This document shows, in pieces, positions 1-13,085 of a stretch of 64,000 nt of DNA. The notes under the pieces are model-generated. The model was not told the DNA's origin and did not search any database. It saw only the letters and a program-made list of their open reading frames with translations. The stretch is from Chionis minor (taxonomy: Eukaryota > Chordata > Aves > Charadriiformes > Chionididae). The position numbers were made by a program, and so were the translations under genes. Positions within the stretch are counted from its first letter, which is position 1. Every line of letters starts with the position of its first letter. The stretch is from positions 62,001-126,000 of the forward strand of contig VZSF01009948.1 in NCBI GenBank assembly GCA_013398295.1. Reading direction: 5' to 3'.

Positions 1-208
1 CCCACATCATTTAGTTTTAAAATAATTTCTGCAACTATATGTGAAATAATAATTGTAACATTAAAATGACAGTAGACTTTCTAATTTTCCAAAATTTTCT
101 ATGCTGGGATCACACTTAAGAGAGCCATTATTTCATGAATTTTGAATGCTGCAATTAGCGTAATTGCTGACTCTTTCTGTTTTGTCAATGATTTTTTTTT
201 TTTTACAG

Positions 209-285
209 GAAGATTTGACACCTAAAGATATTGAAGACATAATTGATGAGCTAAAGGCTGGCAAAGTTCCCAAACCTGGCCCGAG
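209..285 (+). CDS. NDUFV2: NDUFV2 penultimate coding exon (partial gene)
   Basis: This exon encodes part of the C-terminal region of the 24-kDa flavoprotein-fraction subunit of mitochondrial NADH dehydrogenase (complex I), a matrix-side [2Fe-2S] protein of the electron-input module. The 77-nt exon follows a long T tract and TTTACAG acceptor and ends at CCGAG/GTATGC. It reads [20 protein letters not shown] then PKPGP, and the final Arg codon (AG/G) is split with the next exon. The match to the vertebrate NDUFV2 tail is by memory and is very close. The iron-sulfur cysteines lie in upstream exons outside the window, so only the gene's 3' end is seen. Reading frame and splice phase agree with the last exon. 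Confidence 0.95.
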
Positions 286-1146
286 GTATGCTATATTTGC
301 ATAATAATGGCCAGCTACTTGAAGGCTGATCCTTTACAGAAACTAAATTCCTATTGCAGTGATTTGAGTTCATAACCTACAGCTAAAAAACATTAATTAA
401 TTTACTGAACAGAATGGCATGCATTCAGTGCCTTTCTATATATTCAAAGCCAAAAAGAACTGGAAAAAATGGAGAAGAGAATTTTTCATGTTCTTGATGA
501 CTGGCTAGAGGAGCATAAAATGTGAAAATGCTGATTCTGATTTGGCTTAGGACATAATAGGGGAGTGATTATCACCAGTGGATTTTTTTTTTTCATCTAG
601 ATCACATAAATCAGGAAATGCCTGTTGGTTGTTTTGGGTTTTTTTTATTTCTGACAAAAAACAGGAAGATTGCAAGTTTGTGAAAGGTTTATTATTTATG
701 AGCTTTTCTTATCTATTCTTTTCCATTCTTCTTTCTTCCACCAACTACACCTATGTTTGTGTGAATGGAGGAATTAATTTGATTTGGGTGTGTTACCTAT
801 TCCTATTGTTTTGATAATGATTTTTTTTAATACAAAAACAATAATTGTAAAACGGTTTCCAAACACAGGGAAGCATCTTTGATAAAAATATGACCGATAC
901 AATTGGATGCTGCCTTTGGTGTTACTGGGATCAACATCACTTGCATCCGTCTACCCTATAAATAAAAAGAAAACCAGTGGTCCTATCTTAAATTTCAGTT
1001 CTGAAATTATTTGTCACTACTAGAATTTGGAATCCTTTTAAGAGTAACATCACACATTTTTGAAGGACGAATAAGAAGAACAAAAGAAAAAAAAAGTGGC
1101 TTCAGGCATCAGTCAGATTTGTAATTGTCTCCTATCCTGTGATTAA

Positions 1147-1299
<153 letters not shown>

Positions 1300-1334
1300 G
1301 GATTTTTGTAATATAAGATGAACTATCTGAAAAC

Positions 1335-1340
1335 AATAAA
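1335..1340 (+). terminator. Poly(A) signal of NDUFV2
   Basis: Canonical AATAAA 36 nt downstream of the NDUFV2 stop codon. Cleavage is expected around 1352-1365, giving a 3' UTR of only about 55-65 nt. A T-rich stretch (from about 1380) could serve as the downstream element. Alternative distal sites were not excluded. Confidence 0.8.
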
Positions 1341-1365
1341 GTAACTTTAATATCAGTAAAATGAT

Positions 1366-4300
1366 GTATATTCTAGTACTTTTTTTAAAAATAATGAAGA
1401 AAGCAACAGCAGTTAGAACATCTAACTTACCATGGGTTTAACTACTGCAAAGCATTATGATATTCTAGATTATAAAAAAAACTGGTTCTGTAAAGTGACT
1501 CACTGAAAGAGTGCGCTTCTGATCACCTAGAGATCAAAGTTGCACCTTTTGATCTGTCACTGAAAATTGTTTCAGCTGTTTCTAAGGTTCTTTGAAGAAG
1601 CAACAAAACTGACTAAATTACAAGTCTGGCAAGCGTGAAAATTATCTTTTTATCATGGTACAACCGTCCCACTGTCCTGTGTTCACCACCACCACCCCAA
1701 TACCAGTAATACTCTACTGAAAGAATGAGCAGCAACAAGAAACCACTTCCTGTACAAATTTATTCAATACAGCCAAGGTATGCAGCTGGAGGAAAACAGA
1801 ATATATGAGAACAGTGTAATACATGGCTAAGTGTAATAAACAAAACTAGTTATTTGACTCACAGATCCTTCTTTGACCTTACTGCTGTGTATCAGCTACT
1901 TTTAAGAACTAATCTGTATGAAATTGAAATATTTCTCCAGATAAAAAAAAAGTTGAAGATAGTTTTTTAAGAAATTGACTACATATTGATGCTTAATACA
2001 TATGCTTGTAACATCTAGCTAATGTTTTATATATGTACACATATATATGTCACCGTAAATTAGGAAATGTGAACATGTCAGTCATCTGACACTGTATTGT
2101 CTGCCTCTTCTAAAATTTGCTGTGTAACTTACATTCTTACTACAATTAATGTGATAGATGTAGTTTAACAATTATTTATATTTTATTCTATATTACATTT
2201 ATTGTTTTGATATTCTGATTAACAGTACTTTCCTAACCTATTCTCCCTCTTCTGAGTCCAATACCAATTTCCCTGCATCATGGTTATCTCACACAGACTG
2301 TTTATGCCCTGCCTTTATTTCAATAGGCTCTTTGCATTTCCTAGATATATTATTGTTAAACAAGTACTGTTAATGATGGGAGTTGTGAGAGAAAAATATA
2401 TATATCATTTGTATGAAAAACCTTGCTATCCCTTCTACATTACTAGATTTTATAAAATGAAATCATTCAATTGTATACAAATGGAAAAGTTAATTTGATA
2501 AATATAAGTCATTAGTGAAGCAGACACCCAATAAGCATGGGGAAAAAAAAAAGCCTTGTATACAAGTGGTATAAAACATTGCACATTTAAGAAAACAGTA
2601 CATGAATTGAAATACTATCTGTAATTTAAAGTTGCCAAAAGCTTTTCTGCAAGGTCACTCCAGTGTTTGTAATAGCCACATGCCTTGTAGCAGGCCAGGC
2701 ATCTGGCGCTCTGTGGCACTTCTCTAGAGACATGAAGTGAGACAGCACGTTAACATTTTGATGCAAAGCCAGACTTGGTCTGTAACTAAGCTGTTTGCTC
2801 AGCTAACAGCAAAGCTGTATTGTAGTTCATCCAGGATTACCTTATTCTAACCTAGTATGAAAGCAGGCAATTACTAAGTATTATGTTAAATACCAATGAG
2901 GACTTTGCATGTGTTATGGAACTATCACATGCTACAATTATTCATGTTTTTGTACGTAACTGTGAAACTGATAGGATTGCATAATTGAGGGGAAACATAG
3001 TTTTAGACCTGCCAAGTTTGAAGCTTTCAAGTATGCAAACCCAAAGCCCTAGAATGCCAGACTCCTCCCATTGGTAAAGCTGGATGGGAGAACTTGTTGC
3101 CTAGTCCCAGTTTTCTCCCCCATTCATTCCATCTGTGCATGAAAGTCTTGATGTCTGTCTCATGAGCACAACATGGGCCTCAACAGTTTCCTACTTGTTG
3201 GAGATCATGTGAGTGATGTTCCCCAGCCAAGTATGTCAGTCGTTTTGATGCAACACCCAACAGTCTGCCAATCACTTGACTAGGAAAGATAATTGACATT
3301 ATCCATATTGTATGGTACAAATCTGATACATCACTGTTTGAAATGAAATTGAATATTGTAGGGCAGCTATAGGACTGTGAAATATTTGAAGAGAAATATG
3401 CAAATACAACGATTACTCTTCCTTCTCATTGTAACCACTTTAATGAATTAATCCTATAAGGCTTTATGCTCCTGGTTTCTACATCAAAAAAGTCTGGCAA
3501 TCATTGTATTAAGATAAATTATTAAAGAAAAAATTCACATCTTGTGTTATTTCAGGTTTTGTTGACATTTGAATATTTTGGACTTCAAACATCTCAACTA
3601 GAAATACAGATTCTGTGATATTTGTTACATATAGTTGTTTACTATATACAAAATTATTTTCACAATGATAACATATGCAAGATGTGATTAGGATTAACAA
3701 GGTGATTATTATAGAAGAATTATAGAATAATGTAAGAATTAATATATCCAAGTTCTGTTTTCTGTTCTTGAATAGCTGAAGGGTGTTATCTATACCCCAT
3801 GCTTGCTTTTACTGGTAGTATTGAATATTTTAGGTAACATATTAACAGGACATAATTTCCATTCTTCACAATCCTCAATAGCAGAAGGTTACTAATAGTA
3901 ATTCTGGACAGCTCACACTAACTTGTCAAATAATTAAACACAATTCTGCAGTTTTAATCTACCAGTTAATATCTTGGACTGTGCGAGTACTGGGTGGGGA
4001 GTCAAATGAAGGATTAGTTAACTACAGCAACAGCAAATACATTCCTTTAAGTGGTAATGCAGCAGTAACAGAACTGATAATGTGTTTTCTGTGGTCATTT
4101 GCCCCTCTCCTTGAAGGGGAGAAAAATGAAAGCATTCACATTCTGTATTAATTCTCCAAATGTAAAAGTGGAAGAAAAATAAAGTAAAAGAAAGCCCTCC
4201 AACTGGGGAGGAAAAAAAAAAGACGACTACCTAGACAAGATTTTAAGAAAAATAGGTACAGTCTTGACAAAGGAAATAAGATTTAGAACATGAAAGCGGA

Positions 4301-6109
4301 AGACAGGCAAAGAATCCACTGGACTGAGAGTGGGTGGTGGTTGTTGTTTCCTTTGGTAAAGATGGACGAAAAGTTCAGAGTAATAGGAAAGGCCACTAGA
4401 TACCCAATGATGCATTTGATGTTGGATAATGGAAAGGATTTCCGTGACCTCAACACACAGCTGGTAAAACGTTACCTGGAACTGTGTTCTGTCATGAAAT
4501 AGGAAGAAGGAATAAAATTCAGTTCCACCTATGGAGTGTGTTAGCTGGGCTCACTGGCTGACCAGCCAGTTACCTACCCAAGGCTAGTGCATGCGCTTTC
4601 ACCAGTGTGACATTTTGCAAGTTGTTAGGATAAAGTCCTTCTGTTAGGTTGTACTGTACTGCAGTCTGAGATTTTCAGTCATTCAATTACGAGACTGAAT
4701 TCAGCAATGATGCAGTTCAACCAGATGCTGTGAACGTCTGTCTTAAGACGAGTAGTTCACACAGCTGCTAATGCAGGAGATTTCACTAGGGAGGGCAGAT
4801 CAAGGGAAGTACTAATGCACAGCAACAGAGTGCAGCTACAAAGGCATTTTGGAGCTCTGCTATGTAAAAGGGAGGGACTTGTGGAGACAAGGGGAAGAAA
4901 CTAATTTAGGGGTAGCAATTTGCAATTAACTGACTAATGCTTTTTGTTAGTCCAAACAGTATTTCTTATTATAAGGAACCATATTTTTTAGCTACTGTCA
5001 GATATTATTCTCAAACCTTAACATCTGCTGCTGCAGATGTTGCTCCCGAGACTCCTTCCTCATTACCTCAGCTGCTGGCTGTGAAAACCTACCAACAACA
5101 CACTGAAATGCTGGAACCGCATGCTACCGGTGCTGATGCACGAGGATGAGAACGCAGTATTAATTACACCACTGCCCTGCACCTGTAGCCTGTCGTGTTT
5201 TAGAAAGTGAATCATCAGTATCATCCCTAGGCAGTACTGCGAGACAACAAATATTGGGCCTTGGGAAATAGTTCTTGCTGCACTTATGCTGGCAATCTGT
5301 CTGCTCTTCAATCCAGTGATGACCTCTGTAATCACCTGGCATCAAAGTGAATGCAACTCCCTTTGTTATGTGGTCACGGGTGCCACCATCCCTGCTGCTC
5401 TTGGCCAGCTGACAGTACTCGAGGTACGCTAACAGAACCAAATGAAAGTGAAGGCAGTTGCTTTACTACACAGATGATCTGTACCAGCACTCGTACGGTA
5501 AGATTTTGAAAGCAAATGAGAGAAGTTTGCCTAAACGATAAGATGTTGTCCAGAGCATGGGGATAGTTGAGATTTGTGATGCCGTTCTCCACCCGTGCTG
5601 GAACATGACGTGTGGAGATCAGAATACAGGGTAAGTCCACACAATAGATAGCCTTAATGAATGTAATCTTTCAATTCTGAAAAAATCACATTTCTGGCTT
5701 GCACAGTAAATACTAAGGAATTCTTGCTCTCTACACAGTAACAGATGAAACTCACCCAAAAGCAGACTTAGCACGGCAATTAAGTCTACATCAAAGGGAA
5801 GGGCTTGCTTTAGCTGCCTTCTCAAAATACTACACCTGACCGCCCACCTACCTTCAGCACCTTCCAGGAGCAATCTGTATTACTCGAGAACCCACGAGCA
5901 CAAACCACACAGACTCTTAACGTCTTACCACGTGCTATTTTAATAAGCAAATGGAAAACCTTTCACAATGGCAAGACGAATGAATGACCCATTTCTAACG
6001 CTGCAACGAGGACTAAAGCCAGTCTGCTCTTGCAACCCCTTTTGATGCATTTATATGACACCTGGCTTACTGGCGTTAAAGTTTGTCAGCTTTGGGTGGG
6101 GTTTTTTCC
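1366..6109. other. Intergenic region NDUFV2-ANKRD12
   Basis: This is AT-rich DNA with no exon, RNA gene or transposon recognised with confidence. It includes a short TATATG/CACATA alternating stretch near 2026-2048. GC content rises between about 5000 and 5900 toward the CpG island. Short overlapping open frames at 5063-5873 on the minus strand look random in composition and are not called as genes. Confidence 0.6.
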
Positions 6110-6581
6110 GTTAAAAACTGGAAGCGGGCCCGAGCTTCCAAGGGCAGGCCGCGCCCGCCCGCGGGGCTCGGGGGCCGCATGCCTCCCCCCCACCCCCAGA
6201 AGATCCTGTAGCCCTTCCCCCGCCCCCGCCGGTAGGTGAGGCTCCGGGAGGGGGCGGCGGGCTGGGCTCTGCCTCCGGACAACGCCAGGCACGGGAGGAG
6301 GCGGCACCGAGCGGGCCACCGGGCGCGGCGAGCTCCTCCTCCTCCTCCCCCTCCCCAGCTTCTCTACGCGGGGACCCCCAAGACGATCCGTCCCCCCCAC
6401 CCCCGGGCTCTCCGGCCCCGCACCACACGCACCTGTGTCCAGGGGCTTCTCCCAAACCCTGCGGGCACGCAGCGCTCCTCTCAGCCCCTCCATGAGCGCG
6501 GGCCCCGCGGGCAGCGGCCCCTCCGCAGCCGCCGGTAGCGGCCGCCGCACCCGCCTCATTTGGACGCGCCGCCGCCGGGCC

Positions 6582-6593
6582 GCGCAGGCGCAC
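6582..6593. promoter_or_regulatory. NRF1-like site
   Basis: GCGCAGGCGCAC is a near match to the palindromic NRF1 consensus (GCGCATGCGC) common in CpG-island promoters. A second, weaker GC(G/A)CGTGCGCGC-type match lies near 6838-6848. This is a motif match only. Confidence 0.4.
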
Positions 6594-6784
6594 TGCGCCG
6601 CTCCTGCAAAACTCACTGCGCCATCGCCGCCGGAAAACCCCTCCCCGGGGAGGGGGCGGCCGCCACCGGCGCGGCGGCAGGGGTGGGTGGCGCCGGTAGC
6701 CGGTTGGCGCCCCGCGGGGACTCCGCAGGCACTCATTCCCCTCGCCCCGTCCCTGCCCCGCGGACCGGGCCGGGCCGCCGCCAT

Positions 6785-6797
6785 TTCCAGAAAGTTC
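6785..6797 (+). promoter_or_regulatory. Perfect three-unit heat-shock element
   Basis: TTCCAGAAAGTTC fits TTCnnGAAnnTTC exactly: three alternating nGAAn pentamers, the HSF trimer site. It sits inside the CpG island close to a YY1-like GCCGCCAT. A role in stress induction of the downstream gene is inference. Confidence 0.5.
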
Positions 6798-7037
6798 CAG
6801 CAGCGGCTGCCGCCAAAGGAGAGCGCGGCTGCCCCAGCGCGTGCGCGCTGACTCGCCGCCCGCCCGGCACCGCCCATCTTGCCTCACGCCCTGTGAGCCC
6901 GTTATTCCCCGTCGTCCTGCGTGCGGAGGGCGAGAGGGACGGGACACGGGCGGCCATGAGCCCGGCGCGGCGCCCGCGTCCCGGCTCTCTCGGGACGGGG
7001 AACGCGGCGCTGCGGCGGCGGTGACACCTCCAACCCC

Positions 7038-7379
7038 NNNNNNNNNNNNNNNNNNNNNNNNNNNNNNNNNNNNNNNNNNNNNNNNNNNNNNNNNNNNNNN
7101 NNNNNNNNNNNNNNNNNNNNNNNNNNNNNNNNNNNNNNNNNNNNNNNNNNNNNNNNNNNNNNNNNNNNNNNNNNNNNNNNNNNNNNNNNNNNNNNNNNNN
7201 NNNNNNNNNNNNNNNNNNNNNNNNNNNNNNNNNNNNNNNNNNNNNNNNNNNNNNNNNNNNNNNNNNNNNNNNNNNNNNNNNNNNNNNNNNNNNNNNNNNN
7301 NNNNNNNNNNNNNNNNNNNNNNNNNNNNNNNNNNNNNNNNNNNNNNNNNNNNNNNNNNNNNNNNNNNNNNNNNNNNNNN
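7038..7379. other. Assembly gap (342 N)
   Basis: A run of N inside the CpG island. Both flanks are extremely GC-rich (GCGGCGGCGG and GCCGCCGCTG repeats), a typical place for sequencing drop-out. Part of the promoter or first exon may be hidden here. Confidence 1.
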
Positions 7380-7584
7380 GCGGGAGCCATGGCCGCCGCT
7401 GTCACCCTCTGACGGCCGCGCCTCTCGCACGCCGAGCCCAGCCCCTGCCCCGCCGTCCGGAGCGGGGCCCGCTTGCGGCCGGGGGGCGCGCCGGGGACCG
7501 GGGAGGCGGTCGCGGCGGGAGGCAGGGCCGGGGCTGTAGGGAGGGAGGCGGCCGGGGCGCGGGTGCCGAGCGTGGCATGGCGGT

Positions 7585-7642
7585 GTACACACACACATAC
7601 ATACACACACGCACACACACACGCACACGCACACACAGACAC
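7585..7642. repeat. Imperfect (CA)n microsatellite
   Basis: CACACA runs are interrupted by TA and CG dinucleotides (ACATACATAC, ACGCACACGC). It lies within the CpG island, about 290 nt before the candidate first-exon donor, so a length change here could affect the 5' UTR or promoter. The strand can form Z-DNA. Confidence 0.9.
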
Positions 7643-10600
7643 GCCGCCGCCCCGCCTCCCTTTCGGGAATTTGGGCAGCTCCCTGCAGCCTCGGGAGTTG
7701 CTCCGCCGCGTTGGGCCGTGCCGTGCCGTGCCGCCCCGGCGGGGGGAGGCTGCCCCCGTCAAACCGAGACGCGGGGCGAGGGGGTGAGGCGTTTGTGGTG
7801 CCCGCCGAGCCGTGCCGAGCCGAAGGGTGCCGGTTGCTCCGGCGGAATGAGGCGTGCGGCCGCCCGCTCTCGGCCGGTGCGCGGCAGCCGCCGCTGAGGT
7901 GGAGCACGGCGACTCGCGCCGCACAGGTGACACCCGGCAACAAAGGAAGGACAAGAAACGGGAGAGCGCCAGGCTCACTTGCACGGCTCTTCATTCTAGT
8001 ACCAGCCTGCATCTCTAGGAACCATTGCTAATATTGGCTTGCTTTTTTTTTTTTTTTAAAAAGGACTAGGCAGCTAATAAGAAATGAAAGGATTTATTTT
8101 TTTTTTTAAACTCCCAAATAAAATGAGTAGTTTGCTCTTTTCATCTAGAGGTCTCGTGGAAATAGCCTGGGCGCCGCCGCTGTGTTCTCTGCCTTTCTTC
8201 TGTGGGCCGTGTGATGCAGAGGAAAATCTGAATTTTATACCTCTGTGTTACAAGGTAGTTTATGGGATAAAACGGCGCTTTAGTGACGACAAGTGAGTTA
8301 ATTGTGATGCTTGTAGGAACAAAAAGCTATCAGGCAGATGTGGAACAGTCAAGTGTACTTGCGTTCCAGGAAAGAAATGTTTAATCTTGGAACACTAGGA
8401 AAGGGTGAGGTCATCATGTCTATAAGAAATCATTAGCTTTTTAATAAAGTAATTCAGTGTTATTGACATGTCATGTTTTGGAGGCAGCGTTCACTTCTAC
8501 TCTCTAGTTTTGAAGCACCAAGGGTTTGAGTGTTTTTCAGTATGCAACTTGGTGGCAGCTTGATTGTCCTCACATCTTGGTTACGCTGGGTCCTCACACC
8601 TAGGTTACTCCAGGGACATGGTGAGCTATCCGCAGGTGACAGAGCAAAGAGCTAAGCATCCTGTGCTTTCTGTCTCCAGAGTAATAGATCTTCAGAATGA
8701 TCTGAGACATCAGGGCATTTCACCGGTTCTTGTTATTTGAGGCTTGTGCAGATGTTGGGTGTCACTTGCTTTTTTTCGTTCTTTAGGTGGAAACTCAGGG
8801 TCTTGGATAACCTTGTGACTTCATGAGCTGGGGACCTCACCTCTGTGTGAGTTCAGTAGGTTTTTGTGCAAGCTTGAGAAACTGTTAAAATTGAAGTGTT
8901 TGAGGTGTAGCAGAATACTTCATTGGGAAGGTAATGGTAAACCCACTGACTGTCCTTTTTTTTTTCTTTTTCCCCTTCCATCTTTAATACTCCTACTTTC
9001 CTGTATGTGTCTTGTAAGCTAAAATGCCAAGGCGTGCCAATGTTTTTCTTTGGCACCCAGAGGACTATGGTAGCATTCTTGTGGTGATGTCAATTTTTTG
9101 GTGTACAGAACGTGTGTCCCTTTTCTGATTTCCTGGCTTTTCTGTAGTAATGACTGAGTGTAGACCATTGATCAGAGAGCCTCTGGTTCTTTTGCAAAGA
9201 TGACAGCTCAGTCTTTCAGATAGAAGGATTTCTGCCTTTCCATTGCCATCTCTGTGCTTCTCTCGCCCAGAGGATTACTAAAAATTATTTGTAAACTCTG
9301 GATACTACAGACAGCAAAGCTTGGGACAGATGTTGTGTAAGAAAGCAAGCTCTGTGCAGCAAACTTAAGTTCATCTATGGTTTCTTCCAACAGGCTTGCA
9401 CAATAGGTAACTTCTTTTAGGAAAAGGTCTTTTAATAAGCGGGCTGAATGAGGGCTTGTATGAAGCTTCAGTTTGTCTGGCATCATTGCAGGAGGTACTA
9501 CTATGTTACCACTTTAGGACTAAAAGCACAAACTGAAAATTGAATTCCTGGGTTTATTAAATCCTCTGTTTATTAAATTAGAGGTCATCAATTATAGTCT
9601 CAAGCAGTGGCTTCTTTGCACCATTAGGTGTCTGTTTAAATTGCTACAAAACCCAGAAACTGTTGCAGCTTTAACTTATCTATCTGGAAAAGTCCTGGAT
9701 ATCCTTTTAATGGAAATATTGGCATGTTGAAATGGTTGAGTTACAACTTCTTCCTCAATATTGGGCAAACATATGAAAATAAATTCTATTTGTTGAACTG
9801 ATTTACCATGTTTAGACAGTCCTAGGCTGATGAAATTGTGTGGAAGACTAGTACAGTTGGTCCACTTCAGAACTGGAAATAAACTATTGATCACAAAATA
9901 CGTAATGATTAACCTGCTACCACACTGTTGATATGCACACTCAGAGCAACTTACTTGTAACAAATTTGATCATATATTATGAAGAGGTGGGCTGCGCATG
10001 AATGTTTGGTGTTTTTTCACTTCCATGTTCTATTGCAGATGGAGTAGTATAAATGTTGATTGGTCATTTAGTCTCCAGATCAGACTATATTTTTTTTAAC
10101 TACATCATTAGACTACTTACACTCTAGTGACAGATGGTATGAAATAAATATTAGCAGGAACTCTATCTTGCATTTTGTGTTATGACACTGAATAGTTTTA
10201 TTAACAGAATAACAGAAGTCAGAGCCCTGCTATCATTTTTAGGGTCTTTTTCTTAGCAGTTCATTATAATTCCAGAACCTAGAGGAGTCTTAGAAAGTTC
10301 CTCCATAAGCTTATGAAGCTGTACTTTGTATCTTACCTATACAGTTGAAGATCTTTATTGTCACCTTGCATAAACCTAAATATTAGTTTAAATAGAGAGT
10401 TGAAGCCCTTGAGAGCATAGCTTTGCCTTGGCTTATTTTGGATTGTCTCCCTGGATCTGACAAAGTGTCCTTATATCTGCTTTTATCTTTAGCAAGTAAC
10501 AAATGAATAAACTCTTCAGTTTCATGGCTGCTACTCAGAGTGCTCTAGGTAGTGATAATAATGACAAGAGGATTGGTTTCACACTGGTTTATGCTAGGAA

Positions 10601-12965
10601 AAGCCATTAGCAATGTTAGAGACACAATTATCTATATTAGAGGCAAAAAGTTGCCTTATGCAAGCTGATGAGGAAAACTTGATGTATTTTCTTCCCTGCC
10701 TCTGTCATGTACTTTCTACATGCCAGTACCCTGGTGGAGATGAAGAGTATTGGAATGACTTTCTTCTTGTTTTGTCTTGTGTTCGTGAGGATGGAAAACA
10801 TCAGAGGTAGAAAGCACTTTTTTTCCCTCTCTGAGCTTCAGAATGTATTAAAATGCAACAGAAAAGAAGTAACACTGTATTTCCAGGAGTATTGTTGTGG
10901 TAGAAATCTTAGTTCCAAATGTTCATGGCAGCAGAAATGAGCTTATTTATGTTAAGACATTTCCAGTAGTTTTCCGTCTCTTTAAAAGCTTTTTGTATTA
11001 GTCCTACTTAATAGGTGTCTGGCTTTTCAAACCTTTCAAGCTCTGATAGATAGACTACTTCCTTAGCTGGTTCATGGAAATATGTTCCTCTTGTTTGTGT
11101 TCACTTCAAGGTTATGCACAACAAAGAACGCTGGGAGAAATCAGCTTTCTGTGGTGCTCTGCACTGTTCAGCAACATACTAATCTGAGTTCTTACTACCA
11201 GTTTACTGATAAAGGGAAAATTGAAAGATGATTTAGTGATAGTATTTTTGTAGAGTGAGCAATGCTAATCCATTTGTCTTCTGACTTCAGGAAGGGACAA
11301 GTGACTTGACAACTGCATTGCCTTTTTTAAATAAAAAAAATATTGTCTTTTGTCTTGAAAGTAACTGGTTCTTTGCTTTCCAGTCCCATCAATTCTCCAG
11401 ATGACATAGTAAAACATTAATGAAGGTTAATTGCAGTACTTACTGTGGTTTTACAGCTCTAAATAGTAATACTTGTATGCAAACGGTACTGGGTTATTCT
11501 CTCTTCTCTGTTCCTACTCCATCGGTTACCTCACTATCTCCTTTCCCCCAGAGGAAAATTATTTCCATAAAGGAATTGGCATGTAATTTTGTTCTGTTAC
11601 TTTTGTGATATGTGGCGATGGCCAAGAGGTGGCAATAAAGACCATTGAATATTTTGAATGTCTTCACAATTTAGCCAGGACAAAAACCTCAGTTACCCAG
11701 TTGGGGACCTGTAAGTAAGTCTAGTCAGAGTCAGAAACTTGTTTGGGTTTTTTTTTCCCCTGCATCAACTCTTTTAGGTCTTACTCGTGAATAGTAGCAC
11801 TGAAGTACACTGTTTTACACATGGTAAATCGTGATGAAGTTGAAGGACTTGGAGTAGGTGTTGGCAGTTCATCTGCTTTTAGCCTGTGAAGGGCCTTTGC
11901 ATGTTTTTAGGTTATGTTCTTTCTGGCAGTGCTGTAGATAAATTGTGGGTTTTCTTGGTGTTAGGTTGGCAAATTATCATTAACTTATGAAGATTTAAAT
12001 AGAAATTACTGAGTTTCTAGTAATAACATATAGAATAGGTTTGAAATCTCTTGTCTTGGAGATCTTTAGAGGGTTCCCAGAGGGGATATAGATTCCTGTG
12101 GAAGGAATTTAAATTTAATTGGCAGTAGGCTTGCTTATCTTCAGTTTGGCAAAGTACTGATAGAAAAGCTTTTAAATTTTTCTTTGGTAGGCACTCTTCT
12201 AATGGAATAGTCTTTCTTAGTTGACAAAGATATACTTAATTACATCTTTAAGGAATAACCAGTAGGTCAAAACTGAAGCTTACAAGTCCACCTCTCCATT
12301 TAGCTTAATGGGAGTATCATATTATGCTAAACATCTGTGCAGGTGCTTCCTTAGAACCCATAGCTCATCCTAAAAAAGACTCAAGAGGAAGCACCTGTGA
12401 ACATACAAGTTTTTAAGACTTGCAGATTAAAAGGGAGGACTAATGGATTTTGCAATAAGTGTCTTTGACTCCTGAGAGCCAGAGTTCCTGGGCAAGTATG
12501 ACTCTTCCTTGATCCTATAAAGAGGAAACCTATTCTGGGAAAGAAAATAATCTCCTTTATTTTGAGAGGCTAGCCAGAATAAAGGGAGATCCGTTTGGGC
12601 ACTTGGGAAGCTTATGTATGTCTGAATCTCTAGAGTGAAGAAGTGAGGTTGTTTTTCCATGTAAATGTCTATTTCGACAGCTAGGTATGTCCCTCAGTAG
12701 GAATAAGATGTTTGTATTCTATGTAACTGTCTTAATGATATGATTTAACTTGAGTAGGACATCAGTACTCACAAGCTACACAGGTTCTTCTAGCCACCTG
12801 TGTTAAGTCTTTGTTGGAATAAATGCTGTCCTGACTACACAGCACAAGTTGCTGGAGAACATAGAAGACTTAAACCTTTTCATATGCTGAACGTATCAGC
12901 AGGAGAGAACTGCCAGTAGGCATGCTACTGATGAGGTAAAGAACATCTGCATTTTTCATTTATGG

Positions 12966-13085
12966 AACAGAATTATAGACTAGTTGATGTTAGAAGGCAC
13001 CTCTGGAGGTCATCTAGTCCACCCCTCTGCTCAGAGCAGGGTTAGCTAGAGCAGATTGCTTATAGGCATGGCCAGCTGAACCTGG
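12966..13085 (-). mobile_element. CR1 LINE 3' fragment
   Basis: The segment reads as the reverse complement of the CR1 3' end: AGAATTATAGACTAG.., AAGGCACCTCTGGAGGTCAT, CTAGTCCACCCCTCTGCTCAG, AGCAGGGTTAGCTAGAGCAG. It is diverged and 5'-truncated. Confidence 0.8.

Larger units (their letters stand above)
6110..7960 (+). promoter_or_regulatory. ANKRD12: CpG island, probable ANKRD12 promoter and non-coding first exon
   Basis: This roughly 1.85-kb GC- and CpG-dense block stands out sharply from AT-rich surroundings. It contains GC boxes (for example GGGGGCGG near 6250 and 6650), an E2F-like TTGGCGC at 6704, a GCCGCCAT (YY1-like) core at 6777 and the sites listed separately. It lies after the NDUFV2 3' end and upstream of the ANKRD12 coding exons, so I infer that it is the ANKRD12 promoter. 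The exact start site cannot be read from sequence. One possible first-exon donor is CACAG/GTGACA, exon end 7926. Long open frames across the island on both strands are low-complexity Pro/Ala/Arg/Gly translations and cross the N gap, so they are not genes. Confidence 0.8.

Noticed and set aside
5063..5873. Overlapping minus-strand frames in the intergenic region
   Set aside because: Three frames of 84-93 codons overlap each other without splice logic, and the composition is not convincing. GC content is rising toward the CpG island.
6086..8031. Several long open frames on both strands across the CpG island (up to 633 codons)
   Set aside because: They are stop-poor because the DNA is GC-rich, they run through the N gap and a CA repeat, and the translations are low-complexity Pro/Ala/Arg/Gly without domains.
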